NCBI GenBank assembly: GCA_026122225.1
Contig: JANEZZ010002660.1
Span: forward strand, 248,001-312,000
Source: Heloderma charlesbogerti
Lineage: Eukaryota; Chordata; Lepidosauria; Squamata; Helodermatidae
DNA: 64,000 nucleotides
Direction of reading: 5' to 3'
Shown: positions 43,506 through 55,199 of the stretch, piece by piece
Layout of the letters: each line of letters opens with the position of its first letter
Numbering within the stretch: position 1 is the first letter of the stretch
The notes under the pieces: model-generated
Seen by the model: only the letters and a program-made list of their open reading frames with translations
The model's database searches: none
Told to the model about the DNA's origin: nothing
Translations under genes and position numbers: made by a program

Positions 43506-44934
43506 TGTAGTATCCTATATATAGTATCCTATATACAGAGAGAGCAGGGGGAAGAAGGGAAAGAGAAAGAGAATGACAAAGTAACAAGAAACATCCGCTG
43601 AAAAGCCTTGAGGGGAGTGGGAAGCTTATTTTTGTTCATGCTGGCCTGTTCTCATGTTTGTTCCTTCACACCTTTTGCATTCACTTTCTTTTAAATGCCT
43701 GCTCCAACACAAAAGCAGAAACGATACAGGGAAGTCTTCTGTGTGCATCCTTCCACCCTCAGTATCTGGGTCCTCAATGGGACACCCCAGCCATATACCA
43801 GAAAACAACCCGGTGGCAGAATCATCACCCACTTTTACTAGTCCTACTGGTATCAGGATGCTGCCAAATGGCCCAAAGCTCCCTCTTCTCTCAGTTAACA
43901 ACAACAACAGTGTTCCCAGTGGGGCAATGAAACTGCTTGTGAATAAGCCGGCTGACTTTTGGAGATCAGTTGGTCTGCCTTGCTATAAGACGTGGAATGG
44001 AGCAGGCACTACTTTCTGGAGAATTCCCAAAACAAAGCACCAAGGTTGTCAAATGGAATAGAAGCATCATGCCTCAGGCCCCCCGGCTACACCTCATGTA
44101 GCCCTGATTTTTTTTTTAAAGCACTGTTACTCCACAATTACACAGCCAATCTCTAAATACTAGATATACTGTGAGTGTGAATGACATGAACCTTTACAGC
44201 TCTTGGCATCTAAAACCCTATTATGCAACCTTCATCAGTGGCAGAACAATTTTCCATTTGATAAAACCTTGGCTCCCAAGTTAGGGTCGTTTCTGATGAA
44301 GCGCATTTTTAGGGGACTGGAAACCAAGATCAGGTTCCAAAGAACCACATCCTAGAGCTTCATCTGGACCCCTTTCTCACTGTGGCCCCTGGAAAGCAGC
44401 TTTTGAAGGTCCAGAAGCCCTTGAGACTGGGAAAGGATGAGATGTGATGGGCTGCATCAGGAAGGGACGTTTGACATTCACCCTACACATACACAAAAGT
44501 GCTTTATAGACACGCACTCTTGAGATCCCACAGGTCTTCACAGCCAAACCCAGCAGTCCTGCTCTTCTCTTCTACCCTGCTCATAATATAAGAAGTGGCC
44601 TAAGGCATACTAGGACAGTGAAAGTAGAAAAGCTCTATCTTCACATTGTACGTAGCACTGGAGGTCCATCGGTGTTCCGCCTGTGTTCGTCACAGTTAAT
44701 ATGAATGGAAGACAGTAGCATAAGTAAAAAGGGAGGAGGGGAGTAGGTTCCTCCCCTGAGGAGTTTACAAAGTAAATTTCAGCAGAGGGGGAGACAACAG
44801 AGGGAAGAAAGGAAGAAAATAGGATAAGAGAAGCCCTCTCCATGCTGTATACATGCATAGGGCTACCCTGTGAGTACTGGGGAGTGGGACCTTGCTACTG
44901 GCTCCTTCAGCAGTGCCATTGGCCTCGTCCTATC

Positions 44935-47228
44935 CATGCCACATGTTTGATCAGAGGTCCCAGACGACTCTACACATGGACATCACCAGATGGTCAATAT
45001 CAAAATCAGATTGATTATGTCCTTTGCAGCCAAAGATGGAGAAGCTCTATACAGTCAGTCAAAACAAGACCTGGAGCTGACTGTGGCTCAGATCATGAGC
45101 TGCTTCTTGCAAAATTTCGGCTTAAATTGAAGAACGTAGGGAAAACCACTAAACCATTCAGGTATGACCTCAATCATATCCCTTCTGAATACACAGTGGA
45201 GGTGAGGAACAGATTTCAGGGATTAGACTGATAGACAGAGTGCCTGAGGAACTATGGACGGAGGTCCGTAACATTGTTCAGGAGGCAGCAACTCAATCCA
45301 TCCCAAAGAAAAAGAAATGCAAGAAAGCCAAGTGGCTGTCTGATGAGGCTTTACAAGTAGCTGAGGAAAGAAGGGAAGCGAAAAGCAAGGGAGAAAGGGG
45401 AAGATATATCCAACTGAATGCAGAGTTCCAGAGAATAGCAAGGAGAGACAAGAAGGCCTTCTTAAATGAACAATGCCAAGAAATCGAGGAAAACAACAGA
45501 ATGGGAAAGACTAGAGATCTCTTCAAGAAAATCGGAGATCTCAAGGGAACGTTTTGTGCAAAGACGGGCATGATAAAGGACAAAGAAGGCAGAGACCTAA
45601 CAGATGCAGATGAGATTAAGAAGAGGGGAAAGAATACACAGAAGAACTATACAGGAAAGATCTTAATGTCCCTGATAGCCATGATAGTGCGGTCACTGAA
45701 CTTGAGCCGGACATCCTCGAGAGTGAAGTCAAGTGGGCCTTAGGAAGCATTAGTAACAACAAAGCTAGCGGAGATGACAGTATTCCAGCTGAGCTATTTA
45801 AAATCCTAAAAGATGATGCTGTTAAAGTGCTGCATTCAATATGCCAACAAATGTGGAACACTCAACAGTGGCCGCAAGACTGGAAAAGGCCAGTTTACAT
45901 TCCAATTCCAAAGAAGGGCAACGCCAAAGAGTGTTCAAACTACCGCACAATTGCGCTCATTTCACATGCCAGCAAGTTGATGCTCAAAATCCTACAAGCT
46001 AGGCTTCAGCAGTATGCGAACCGAGAACTACCGGAAGTACAAGCTGGGTTTCGAAGAGGCAGAGGAACTAAGATCAAATCGCCAACATTCGCTGCATCAT
46101 GGAGAAAGCAAGAGAATTCCAGAAAAACGTCTATCTCTGCTTCATTGACTACGCTAAAGCCTTTGATTGTGCAGATCACAACAAACTGTGGCAAATTCTT
46201 AAAGTGATGGGAGTACCAGACCACCTTACCTGTCTCCTGAGAAACCTGTACGAGGGTCAAGAAGCAACAGTAAGAACCAGACATTGAACAACCAAGTGGT
46301 TCAAAATTGGGAAAGGAGTACGACAAGGCTGCATATTGTCACCCTGCTTATTTAACTTATATGCAGAGTACATCATGAGAAACGCCGGGTTGGATGAATC
46401 AGAGGTCGGAATTAAGATTGCTGGGAGAATTATCAACAACCTCCGATATGCAGATGATACCACCCTAATGGCAGAAAGCGAAGAGGATCTCAAGAGCCTC
46501 TTGTTGAGGGTGAAAGAGGAGAGTGCAAAAGCTGGTTTGAAACTCAACATTAAAAAAACGAAGATCATGGCATCTGGCCCTATCACTTCCTGGCATATAG
46601 AAGGGGAAGAAATGGAAGCAGTGACAGATTTTATTTTCTTGGGCTCCAAGATCACCGCAGACGGTGACTGTAGCCATGAAATTAAAAGACGCTTGCTCCT
46701 TGGGAGGAAAGCTATGGCCAACCTAGACAGCATAGTAAGAAGCAGAGACATCACCTTGCCGACAAAGGTCCGTCTAATCAAAGCTATGGTTTTCCCAGTA
46801 GCAACATATGGCTGTGAGAGCTGGACTATAAGGAAGGCTGAGCGCCGAAGAATTGATGCTTTCGAACTGTGGTGCTGGAGAAGACTCTTACGAGTCCCCT
46901 GGACTGCAAGGAGGTCAAATCAGTCCATCCTAAAGGAAATCAACCCTGAGTGCTCATTGGAAGGACAGATAATGAAGCTGAAGCTCAAATATTTTGGCCA
47001 CCTAATGCAAAGAGAAAACTCTCTGGAAAAGACCCTGATGCTGGGAAAGACTGAAGGCAAAAGGAGAAGGGGGCGGCAGAGGATGAGATGGCTAGATAGC
47101 ATCACCGATGCAATAAATATGAACTTGAGCACACTCCGGGAGAGAGTGCAGGACAGGAAGGCCTGGCGTGCTATGGTCCATGGGGTCACGAAGAGTCGGA
47201 CATGACTGAACGACTGAACAACAACAAC
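44935..47228 (+). mobile_element. BovB (RTE) LINE copy 4, the longest
   Basis: It begins within the endonuclease domain: the frame 44842-45231 holds LYTWTSPDGQYQNQIDYVLC and the catalytic SDH (codons 45088-45096). It runs through the complete RT and C-terminal regions to a (AAC) tail. The 5' edge is uncertain (44890-44970) and I found no clean TSD. Frameshifts occur at about 45228 (missing base after the GLD codons), 45628 and 46070, plus a stop at 46285; the last 870 bases are open. The domain order endonuclease end, connector, RT, C-terminal domain matches RTE LINEs. Confidence 0.92.
46336..47205 (+). pseudogene. BovB copy 4 RT C-terminal ORF fragment (289 aa)
   Basis: An open frame starting just after the CILSPCLF motif. 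It includes the catalytic LRYADDTTLMAESEEDLKSL region and the complete C-terminal domain (YGCESWTIRKAERRRIDAFE, LLRVPWTARRSNQSILKEIN), ending VHGVTKSRT then TGA. Its start Met is arbitrary. Frames upstream (44842-45231, 45240-45743, 45827-46207) hold the preceding parts in shifted registers. Confidence 0.9.
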
Positions 47229-47625
47229 CCAGTCACATGCAGTGCCGATGCACGCTCACAGATGTATGCATAGGTGAAGCCACCCATGCTCAACATGTGG
47301 ATGCTGAGGAGGCAGGTGCAGGGCTCACAGGCCACCAGCAGAACCACTCAAGTTCTGGGAGGATGCATTTAAACTGTTGTATACAAAGTGAACGACTGCT
47401 TACACCTCGGGCCACTCTGCTGGATGGCTCTTCTTCGGAGGACTTTGCACCAATGCTTCAATGTTGTCCTCCATATATAACATATAGGGGCATTATATGT
47501 TACCTCACTGTGTGTATGTTAATGCTTTTAACAATAAATTTTTTAAAAGACTACGACTGAGTTGGGATTTGAGTAAGAGAGAGCACAAATTAACCAATGG
47601 AGGGACAGGAGGGGAAGGCATAAGG

Positions 47626-47754
47626 TAGCCTTCCCTAACCCTCCAGGTGTTTTGGACTACAACTCCCAGCATTCCTGACCATTAGCCATGCTGGCTGGAG
47701 ATGATGGGAGCTGAACTTTAAAATATCTGGAGGGTACTGGGTTGGGGAAGGTTG
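47626..47754. mobile_element. Palindromic MITE, CCTTCCCCAACC family
   Basis: TAGCCTTCCCTAACCCTCCA and TTGGACTACAACTCCCAGCA; right end AAAATATCTGGAGGGTACTG then GGTTGGGGAAGG. Confidence 0.8.
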
Positions 47755-48431
47755 GCCAGCGGTCTACATACAGGCCGTTGTGTGGTGTGCTTCTCTGTCC
47801 TTGAGGCCTGAATTAGCTTCACCTGCTGGGTCCCAGCCTGAGCCTTTGCCTTCTTCACCCATACAGGTTCTGCGTAGCCTCCAGCATGAGCCAAAGGGCA
47901 AGAGCTGAATGGCTTATGGCCTGTGGCTCTCAGCTGGTGGTTTGACCAGCACAAGGGAAGAGGGCCACCAAAGGAGAAGGGAACGAGGTAAGAGCAGTCT
48001 TGCACAGACTGCAAAGCTTTCTTTGCAGGTGAAAGAACTACTGAGACTTCTATGTGGCCCGTTAAGGACAGAAACACATGAGGATTTTCTTTTATTTGTG
48101 GGTAAAGAGGATTTCTTACAGTCAAATCTCCAGTTTGGGTCAAAGACCAAAGAAATGTTGTTTGGAAGTAGCAATCAGCAGTTCTGCACCTTCTTTTTTG
48201 TCTATATTATTTAAGCCCTGCAGCTTGCTAGAGCAGAAGGAGAAATGGGGAAATGTTTTCACCTCGGCCAGCTCAGGCTTAGGCTGAGTGTTCCTGTGCT
48301 GTTGCACAGAAAAAATCATCAACTACACTTCTGAAAACCATCTTTGCATGCCAGCCCTCTCCCTGAGATTCTGTGATTGACATGCCTTTTGGACAAAGAA
48401 AGTGCGGTGAAGGGGTTTTGATCATCACTAT

Positions 48432-48462
<31 letters not shown>
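48432..48462. repeat. AAAT microsatellite
   Basis: About eight AAAT units followed by a T-run, probably the tail of an eroded retroelement. Confidence 0.9.
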
Positions 48463-48967
48463 TTTTTTTAAAAAGCACTCAGAAGAGAGAAATTAAATTT
48501 TAATTTAATTTACTTTCCATTTGTTTATGGGTTTGTATCATTTTACATTGATTTTTACTGTGCATTTTATTGTTTATAATTTTAATTAGAAAAGTACTTT
48601 GCATCAGTGTAATGAGAGGCAAAAAAAGACTTAGGTATGTGGTTATCCCAGCTGGGGTATCAAGGGGTAAACTGAGTAAAACTGATCATTTTTTAAAAGA
48701 ATGATGATGTCATTAAAATTGATATTTTCAATGAGGAGTCGATTAAAACTGACAGTCCACTTAAAACAATTTCCAGTTTTAGGCACAGACTTCCATAAAA
48801 TCCCTAATGCTGTAATTCAGCCCTCATTTCTTCCTCAGCCAAATGCATGTGAATTTCCCCACAAACCCATTATTAATTCTGAAGGGGAACAGACCCTCTT
48901 AATTGTGAGAACTGTTCAATCAATATAGGCGACTGGCAATTACTGATGATCACTACAGCTGTATAGC

Positions 48968-49215
48968 AGGGGTGAGCAGAAAGTAGATCAGGATCTACTG
49001 GTAGATCTTGGAGGGATCTGCAGTAGATCAGCAAGGGCTGCTGGCCCCAAACAGCAATAAATGAAAAGGATGCCTCCACTCCAAATTAGGAAGCTGTTTC
49101 TAAATTCTCAGTGTATGTCTGGCCCTAAGCCACTATTTCCCATTTGGGTCCTGTTGGTGGATCTTGGTGTCCTAGCAAAAAACTAGATTGTTCCTATAAG
49201 CCTGAAACCCACCCA
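48968..49215 (+). repeat. Unclassified dispersed repeat, copy 3
   Basis: GATCAGGATCTACTGGTAGA, AGTAGATCAGCAAG and TGGTGGATCTTGGTGTCC correspond to 25975-26345 but the middle is shortened. Confidence 0.5.
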
Positions 49216-50014
49216 CTGCTGGCTGCCACAGCATAGCGCCGAGCCAGTTTCCTAAAATAGGGTCAGGTGCTCACTTGAAAGAGTCTGTGTCTTTATGACG
49301 GGATGATCCACAATAACCCTGGGAAAGAAATAGGCTGCTGATCCAGCCTTTCTCAAAATGGCTGTAAAGTCTTACAGGATGAGGCCTCAGTCTTCTGGGT
49401 CCTACTTGGAAACACTCCCACAAGAACAACAAAGGCTCAGGGGACCTAGATGATACCCCCTTCCACAGAGCAGAGCAACCCTGTTGCTCTTCCTCACAGA
49501 GACGATGGTTATGATGGCCTTGGTGAGGAGCCCAGCCCAGGTTTGGTGAAAGCAGTGATGAGCGGAGAGAGTAGCACTTACTCTCTGTTCCTTCTTTGAG
49601 TACCAGGACCTGAATCATACAGTGGGGGAGAGCTCTTGCCTTTGTGCCTTGCTTGTGAGTTTCTCAGAAGCATTTGGCTATCCACTGTTGGAAACAGAAT
49701 GCTAGGCTACAAATCCAGCGATGCTGCTGCACTCCCACTGTTTCTGTTGCACCAGTGGGACCCATCTTGAGTGCAACAGGAAGCTGCCACTTTCTAAAGA
49801 AGCCTCAGAAACACTCATTTCCGGGATGAGGCAGGTCCCTTCTGCAAGCTTTGCTAACCAACCCCATTCTGGAAATGAGCATTTCCATTTGTTTCTATTT
49901 GCTTCAGGATCTTCTGTTTGCTTCCTGTTGCATTAGGGAGGGTCCTGCTAACACAGGGCAAAGGAGCAAAGCAGTTCTTTTGTTTGCTTGTTTGTTTTTT
50001 TGTCAATTGATTGT

Positions 50015-50250
50015 ATTTACATATATCCCGCCTTTTTTCCTCTTTAAGGAACCCAACGTGGCCTACATTATCCTCCTCCTCTCCATTTTATCCTCACAAC
50101 AACGACAACCCTGTGAGGTGGGTTGGGCTGAGAGTCTGTGCCTGGCCCAAAGTCACCCAGCGAGCTTCCATGGCCGAGTGGGGACTAGAACCCGGATCTC
50201 CCCACTCCCAGTCCAGCACTCTCGCCACTACACCACGCTGGCTCTTATGT
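50015..50250 (-). mobile_element. MIR/L2-like tail repeat
   Basis: ATATATCCCGCCTTTTTTCC, TATCCTCACAACAACGAC, GTGAGGTGGGTTGGGCTGAG, GGCCCAAAGTCACCCAGCGA and GACTAGAACCCGGATCTCCC, ending in CACTACACCACGCTGGCTC. The CCAAAGTCACCCAGC core is that of L2/MIR-type tails. Orientation is by convention. Confidence 0.65.
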
Positions 50251-51244
50251 TGTGATATGCTGCCACTTCATTCCTCTCAGATCCACGACTGGGGTGTGGA
50301 TTATTCGTGTCTGATATGCAGTGGACAAGGAGGGAAGTGAAACTATCAGATACTCAGAATAAACGCGACCAGTGCTTATTTAGCACTCCTGTTCTGCAGT
50401 TACCATCACTTAAATCCACCAGTAGCGCAGCGCTGCAGAAAATTCAAGGTTCCTTTTTATAATGGGTGCAGATCATATTTACCTTCTTTGCTTCCCGTTT
50501 TGTTTTAAAGGAAGAAATTTGACTCTCGGCATCTTGGCAAGCCATCAGCTGCGTGGCTGATCCTCCTCAAAAATCTGGTCCTGCAAATGGTTTCCTCACT
50601 GCTCCCCTCCCAGCAGGCATATAATCTACATGGTTACTTATAGTAAATAAAACCTAATAAGCACTTGCCCAGGAATTACAAACAGGTCTATAAAGCACCA
50701 GATTTTGGGCCAGCTGCTATTGGTCCCAGAAGACCACTCTGTGATGTGTAAGATGTGCTTTGTCTACATTGTTGACCTACTGCACTTAACGCTATAATGG
50801 ACAAGGCAGCAGCAAGTGAGTTTATAACATAGAAATGGTGCTGGGAGCAGGTGGGGATTGCGGGAAGATGAACCAGGAGCCAGATGTGCAGCGAAGGTCT
50901 CTGATGCCTAGCAGGCAAGAGTGTCTGCTCTGTGGACTAGGCAATGGCAGAGCATCTTCATACCTGGCCGGGCCATTGCCTCCCGATCTCAGAGTCCGGA
51001 GTTTCAGACCTCTTTTCCCTCCTGGACTTGAATTGGGCACTGAGGTCTGAGCACACTCCGTCCCAGGTCATTTGGCCAGGTCCTCGTCTCAAGCAAGGTT
51101 CCTGGTTTAAATCCTTGAGCCCCTGAAAAATGTACCGTTAATCATTCTTTCTCCTTCCACATGAACATTCTGCAGGGACTGACTTTGATGTGTTCTCTTG
51201 CATCACGCACAGCTTATGGATTCTGTAAAAAAAAAAAATTTTTT

Positions 51245-51745
51245 TTTAATTAAATTTCTTAATCCCCCATCTGGCCGGTCACCTGGCCACTCTGGGCAAT
51301 GTACAATACTACAACAGTTTAAAACAATAAAATTCCACATTAAAACATCGTATTTCTAAAAATACCCTAACCCACCCCAAATGCCTGCCTGAACAACCAC
51401 GTTTTTAATGCGTGACAGAAACTCATTAAAGAGGGGGCATGGCGGAGTTCCCTGGGGAGGGGGTTCCACAGAGTGGGGACCACCACAGAAAAGGCCCTCT
51501 CCCTCGTCCTCACCAGCTGATGGTGTCCTGGCTGATGGGACAGAGAGAAGGCCATCCGAGGCTGATCTTCTTGAGTGGCCCGTCTGGTGTTGCTGGAGGC
51601 ACTCCTTGAGATAGGCTGGGCTGGAACCATATAGGGTTTTAAAGGTCAAAACCAACACCTTGAATTTGGCCCAGAGAACAACTGGTAACCTCACTTTAGG
51701 GAATGCTGCTTCCACTATAAAACCTTTAATTGCTGCCACAAAAAT
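51245..51745 (-). mobile_element. L2-type LINE 3' fragment
   Basis: On the minus strand it encodes the LINE C-terminal region (FKVLVLTFKTLYGSSPAYLK, then shifted frames that include VVVPTLWNPLPRELRHAPSL) followed by a 3' UTR with ACATTGCCCAGAGTGGCC. Two overlapping minus frames carry successive parts, so the copy is frameshifted. Confidence 0.82.
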
Positions 51746-51749
51746 AAAT

Positions 51750-52590
51750 CCCCTATAGTTTTAAAAAAAACAAAAACCCCTCAGTAGCCCGGTTCCTATG
51801 GTATAGGGAAGTAATTAATATCACCACTAGAGACAATCTTTCAAAATAAGCAAAAATTAGTATGTCTATTATTAAGTGAATTGTCTACAAATGGAATAAA
51901 ATGTCACTCTTCAAATAATAGCTTAAGATTGCTTAAAGGTACTTAAATAAAGTAAGCTCTCAGTAGCTTTTCCTTTAGACCAGATTTCCCCCAAACTCCA
52001 CTCGACGCCATTCCTCATAAACAGGAGCAGATGCTGTTACAGCAGTCTTCCTCTGCCTCCAGTTCTTCCTGCTTCTTTTGCCTTGTAGGATGATTAAGAT
52101 GTTTCAGGGACTACTTGCTCAAGTTCCCTCTGGTCAAATATAAAACAGGAATCAAAAACATATCATGTATAACTCAGTTTGCTCATACAATTACCTTCTT
52201 TGGTATATTCAGTTTTAAAGTTTTGTTTATTTAGACAATAATTACAAATGTATAGAGTTTACCTTTCAATGTTTTTAATTTTAATGATAATTTAATGAGC
52301 AAACCAAGTCATACACAACACATGTTATGTTCCTAAAGTAACAAAGTGACTTTAGATCTGTAAAGAATGCTAAAAAAAATAATAAATATAGCATATTTTT
52401 CCATTTTTCTCAAAATTTGCATTTTTTTTCTGGGGCAAACTATTCCCCCACCACCACCCCTGGTTTCAAAATGTCCAGAAATTTTATATCTCTATTTCTG
52501 CATACAAATGAGGGAGAGTAAAAAGAACCAAAGGCAGGAGAATTAAATGGCACCTTTATACCCATCCAGCCATAGAATAAACAAGTACTG
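51750..52590. other. AT-rich stretch, possible 3' UTR of the minus-strand candidate
   Basis: About 70% AT with no recognised repeat. On the minus strand it would directly follow the candidate exon at 52597-53004. Several AATAAA-like words occur on both strands, none decisive. Confidence 0.3.
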
Positions 52591-52596
52591 GAAATA

Positions 52597-53004
52597 CTAG
52601 GATAATGTGATGATTGCAACCCAAATCTTCCCCATGATAGCAGCTTCAGCTGAAAGACAGTATCTCTTCACCACGTCAGCTCTGAGCCGCATCCGCGTCC
52701 ACCCACTCGTGGCTTCAAAGCGGAGTGGCAGGCAGTTGCTTCTGGAATTAGCTGGGTGCAGTCCCGCCCGGCACATCTGTGCTGTTGCTGTGCTTAGCTT
52801 TGTAGGAGGAAGCCGCTGAGTCCTGGACTGCATCCTGGAGCGTCCGCTGGCTGCCTTTCTATTGAGGGTGCTTGTGTCATGGGAACAAGACCCCCTCACA
52901 CTCATGAGGTAGTTGGCTTCACTCGGAAACAGAAATCCTGCGGTGCTGCTGTTCTGTTTCAGAGGCTGGATGTCTGCTAGGGAATATTCAACATAAGAAG
53001 AATA
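52597..53004 (-). CDS. Candidate terminal coding exon, product unknown
   Basis: On the minus strand the frame is open for 145 codons (from 53034) and is GC-richer than the AT-rich DNA downstream. A plausible acceptor CTTCTTATGTTGAATATTCCCTAG-CAG lies at about 52980, which would start the exon at DIQPLKQNSSTAGFLFPSEA. The peptide is Ser/Arg-rich (NRKAASGRSRMQSRTQRLPP) with no domain I recognise and ends KIWVAIITLS. An internal GTGGTGAAG could be a donor instead. No matching exon was found elsewhere, so this may be chance. Confidence 0.3.
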   Translation of the reverse strand, partial: YSSYVEYSLADIQPLKQNSSTAGFLFPSEANYLMSVRGSCSHDTSTLNRKAASGRSRMQSRTQRLPPTKLSTATAQMCRAGLHPANSRSNCLPLRFEATSGWTRMRLRADVVKRYCLSAEAAIMGKIWVAIITLS

Positions 53005-53084
53005 AGGCGTAGCTATAAGCAAAGTGTTTTGCATGCATTACTTCGATGAGCCATTAGTTCCTGGAGCCATCTCTCTCACTTGAG

Positions 53085-53875
53085 CCTCAGGTGTCCTCAG
53101 TGGCACAGGGTGCCTTGCCAACTTCGGTTGGTGGCCCAGCTGTGCCCCCATCTGGACCAGGATAATCTGGCTTCAGTTGTCTATGCTCTGGTAACCCCCA
53201 AGTGAGATTACTGCAATGTGCTCTACGTGGGGCTGCCTTTGAAGATGGTTCGGAAGCTGCAGCTTGTGCAAAATGTGGCAGCCAGGCTGATAACGGGGAC
53301 CAGAAGGTCCAAACGTATAAGGCCAATTCTGGCCCACCTGCACTGGCTGCCTATATGCTTCCAAACCCAATTCTAAGTACTGGTGTTGACCTATATAGCC
53401 TTACACGGCTTGGGGCCACAGTACATGATGGAACTCCTCTCCCAGCATGAACCAACCCAAACAATATGTTCTGCATCTAAGGCCCTCCTCTGGGAGCTTC
53501 CTCCAAGGGAGGCTCAGAGGGCGGCAACATGGGAGAGGGCCTTCTTGATGGTGGCCCTCCATTTATGGAATAATCTCCCTGTTGAGGCTTGCCTAGCACC
53601 AACATTGTCATGTTTTCGGCACCAGGTTAAAGCTGCCCTCTTCTCTCAGGCATTTGGCAGCATATGAGGAGTCTCTTTGATCATCTCTGGCTGATTGTTT
53701 TAAATTGTTTTAGATATATGTTGTTGTGTATGCTATTTGGACTATGTCATTATGTGAATGGTTGTATACTTTATGTAATGTATTTTAACGTTTTTAATTC
53801 TTGTGAACTGCCCAGAGAGCTTCGGCTGTGGGGCAGTATGGAAATATAATAAATGAAATGAAATGAAATGATGAT
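53085..53875 (+). mobile_element. L2-type LINE, 3' part with AAATG tail
   Basis: Frames 53202-53450 and 53383-53667 hold decayed RT C-terminal sequence (LGPQYMMELLSQH, SKALLWELPPREAQRAATWE, LWNNLPVEACLAPTLSCFRH). The 3' UTR ends GTGAACTGCCCAGAGAGCTT, GGGGCAGTATGG and AATAAATGAAATGAAATG. 5'-truncated and frameshifted. Confidence 0.88.
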
Positions 53876-54006
53876 CCCAGATAGATCAATATCACCATCC
53901 CCGTTGCAGATGGGCAGCTGAAGCTAAGAGGGAACAGTGAGCACCAGATTTTAACCAGACAGCTCCTGGGTGATAGCTCGGTCTCTTAGCCACTCCGCTC
54001 CACTAC

Positions 54007-54109
54007 AGTCCCCCAATCTGGTACCCTCCAGATGTGTTGGACTATAACTCCCATAATTCCCAGGGTAGTCCAGCATGTCTGGGGGTCACCAGGGTGGGGG
54101 AGACTGCTG
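54007..54109. mobile_element. Palindromic MITE, CCTTCCCCAACC family (deleted)
   Basis: CCCCCAATCTGGTACCCTCC and GATGTGTTGGACTATAACTC at the left; CACCAGGGTGGGGGAGACTG at the right. The right inner arm is lost. Confidence 0.65.
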
Positions 54110-54224
54110 TACTAGTTCTCTCCTTAGAACAAATACAACATCTATATGAATTGTTCAGTTCTTCAGTCACATTATTGAGCACACAGAACCATTTCTGGGG
54201 GATTCCAGCTTGTCGGAGCTGGTG

Positions 54225-54340
54225 CTTTCCCATAGGAAAGGGGATGAAAAGTGTGATGAGGCCATTATATAGATCTATGCACTGTGGTCACATTTAGAAT
54301 ACTCTGTACAGATCTTGTCACCCCATCTCCAAACTGATGT
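54225..54340 (+). mobile_element. CR1-group ORF2 fragment
   Basis: GATGAGGCCATTATATAGAT and GAATACTCTGTACAG, CACCCCATCTCC code for a decayed RPLYRSM...EYCVQFW-like segment of CR1 ORF2, the same region as at 8550-8620 on the other strand. About 115 bp. Confidence 0.6.
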
Positions 54341-54959
54341 ATGTTAGGACTAGCTTGTACCCAGACCCAGAACTGGATGAGACCTCCGAGCAAGGCAAGC
54401 ACCGCATCACCAGCCCCAGCACAACTGGGACCAAGGGAAGCTGGCATTCCTTGAGACCCTGAGACTGTCACCCAGGACGATGCCCCAGCCAGAGCGTCTG
54501 CAGAGTCAGAGGACCTGATGCACCCCAACTGGCCAACTATAAAATCCCTGACTGTCTCTGGTACAATCGCCATTTCAGTCCAGGTCCTTGAATTTGAGTC
54601 TCACTCCTTCATTGGACAACTGCTCAGCTTCTTCAGCACACACGCCTCAGATCTACCCTTGCCTTGCGGGACAGCTCCCCAGTTCAACTGGGCTTAGAGT
54701 CGATGGGAATGGGACAATGCCATATAATATTGCATTTTTAAACATATGCAGAAGCTTCTCTTTACTAACAAACAAGCTCTCTTTAATATTTTATTTTTCA
54801 TCAGTTTGGGAATCTAGAATACACCTCATTGCAGTAACTCACCAGAGCCAATATGGCTTTTAAACCTAACAAGTTCAAATCCCATCAGTAATATGGAGAC
54901 CCAGATTAAAATGGCATATTGACACTGATTTGAATTGAGTACTGTCAGGCTGAGCTGCA

Positions 54960-55192
54960 TTTGGCTATTATTAATTGTTGCATGTATGCCCTACCTTTCC
55001 TCCAAGGAGCCCAAAGCAGCATACGCAGTCGCCATCCTCTCCATTTATCCTCACAACCCTGTGAGGGAGTTTAGGCCAAGTGTCAGGGACTGGCCCAAAC
55101 TCACCCATTGAACTCCATGGCTGAGTGGGGACTAGACCCCGGATCTCCCGAGTCCCAGTCCAACACTCTAGCCGCTACACTGCACTAGTTCA
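54960..55192 (-). mobile_element. MIR/L2-like tail repeat
   Basis: ATGCCCTACCTTTCCTCCAA, TATCCTCACAACCCTGTGAG, GACTGGCCCAAACTCACCCA and GACTAGACCCCGGATCTCCC parallel 50015-50250 in order and spacing. Confidence 0.65.
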
Positions 55193-55199
55193 CATTGCT

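Larger units (their letters stand above)
39020..44930. other. Gene-free stretch with scattered repeats
   Basis: Contains palindromic elements at 41045-41175 and 43303-43505. A GC-richer block at about 41560-41900 has open frames on both strands but no splice sites or recognisable domains. 40330-40800 is GC-rich with CTCTCTCTCTC and no identified family. No supported host exon. Confidence 0.5.
47229..51240. other. Gene-free stretch after the last BovB
   Basis: Holds a MITE (47626-47754), an AAAT microsatellite (48432-48462), the third copy of the unclassified repeat (48968-49215), a CR1-like tail remnant near 49625-49710 and a MIR/L2-like repeat (50015-50250). 50480-50690 is repeat-free. No exon was supported. 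Confidence 0.5.

Noticed and set aside
44842..44934. Extension of BovB copy 4 further 5'
   Set aside because: Before about 44935 the frame no longer resembles the RTE endonuclease and no duplication pairs with the sequence after the tail; the true edge is left open.
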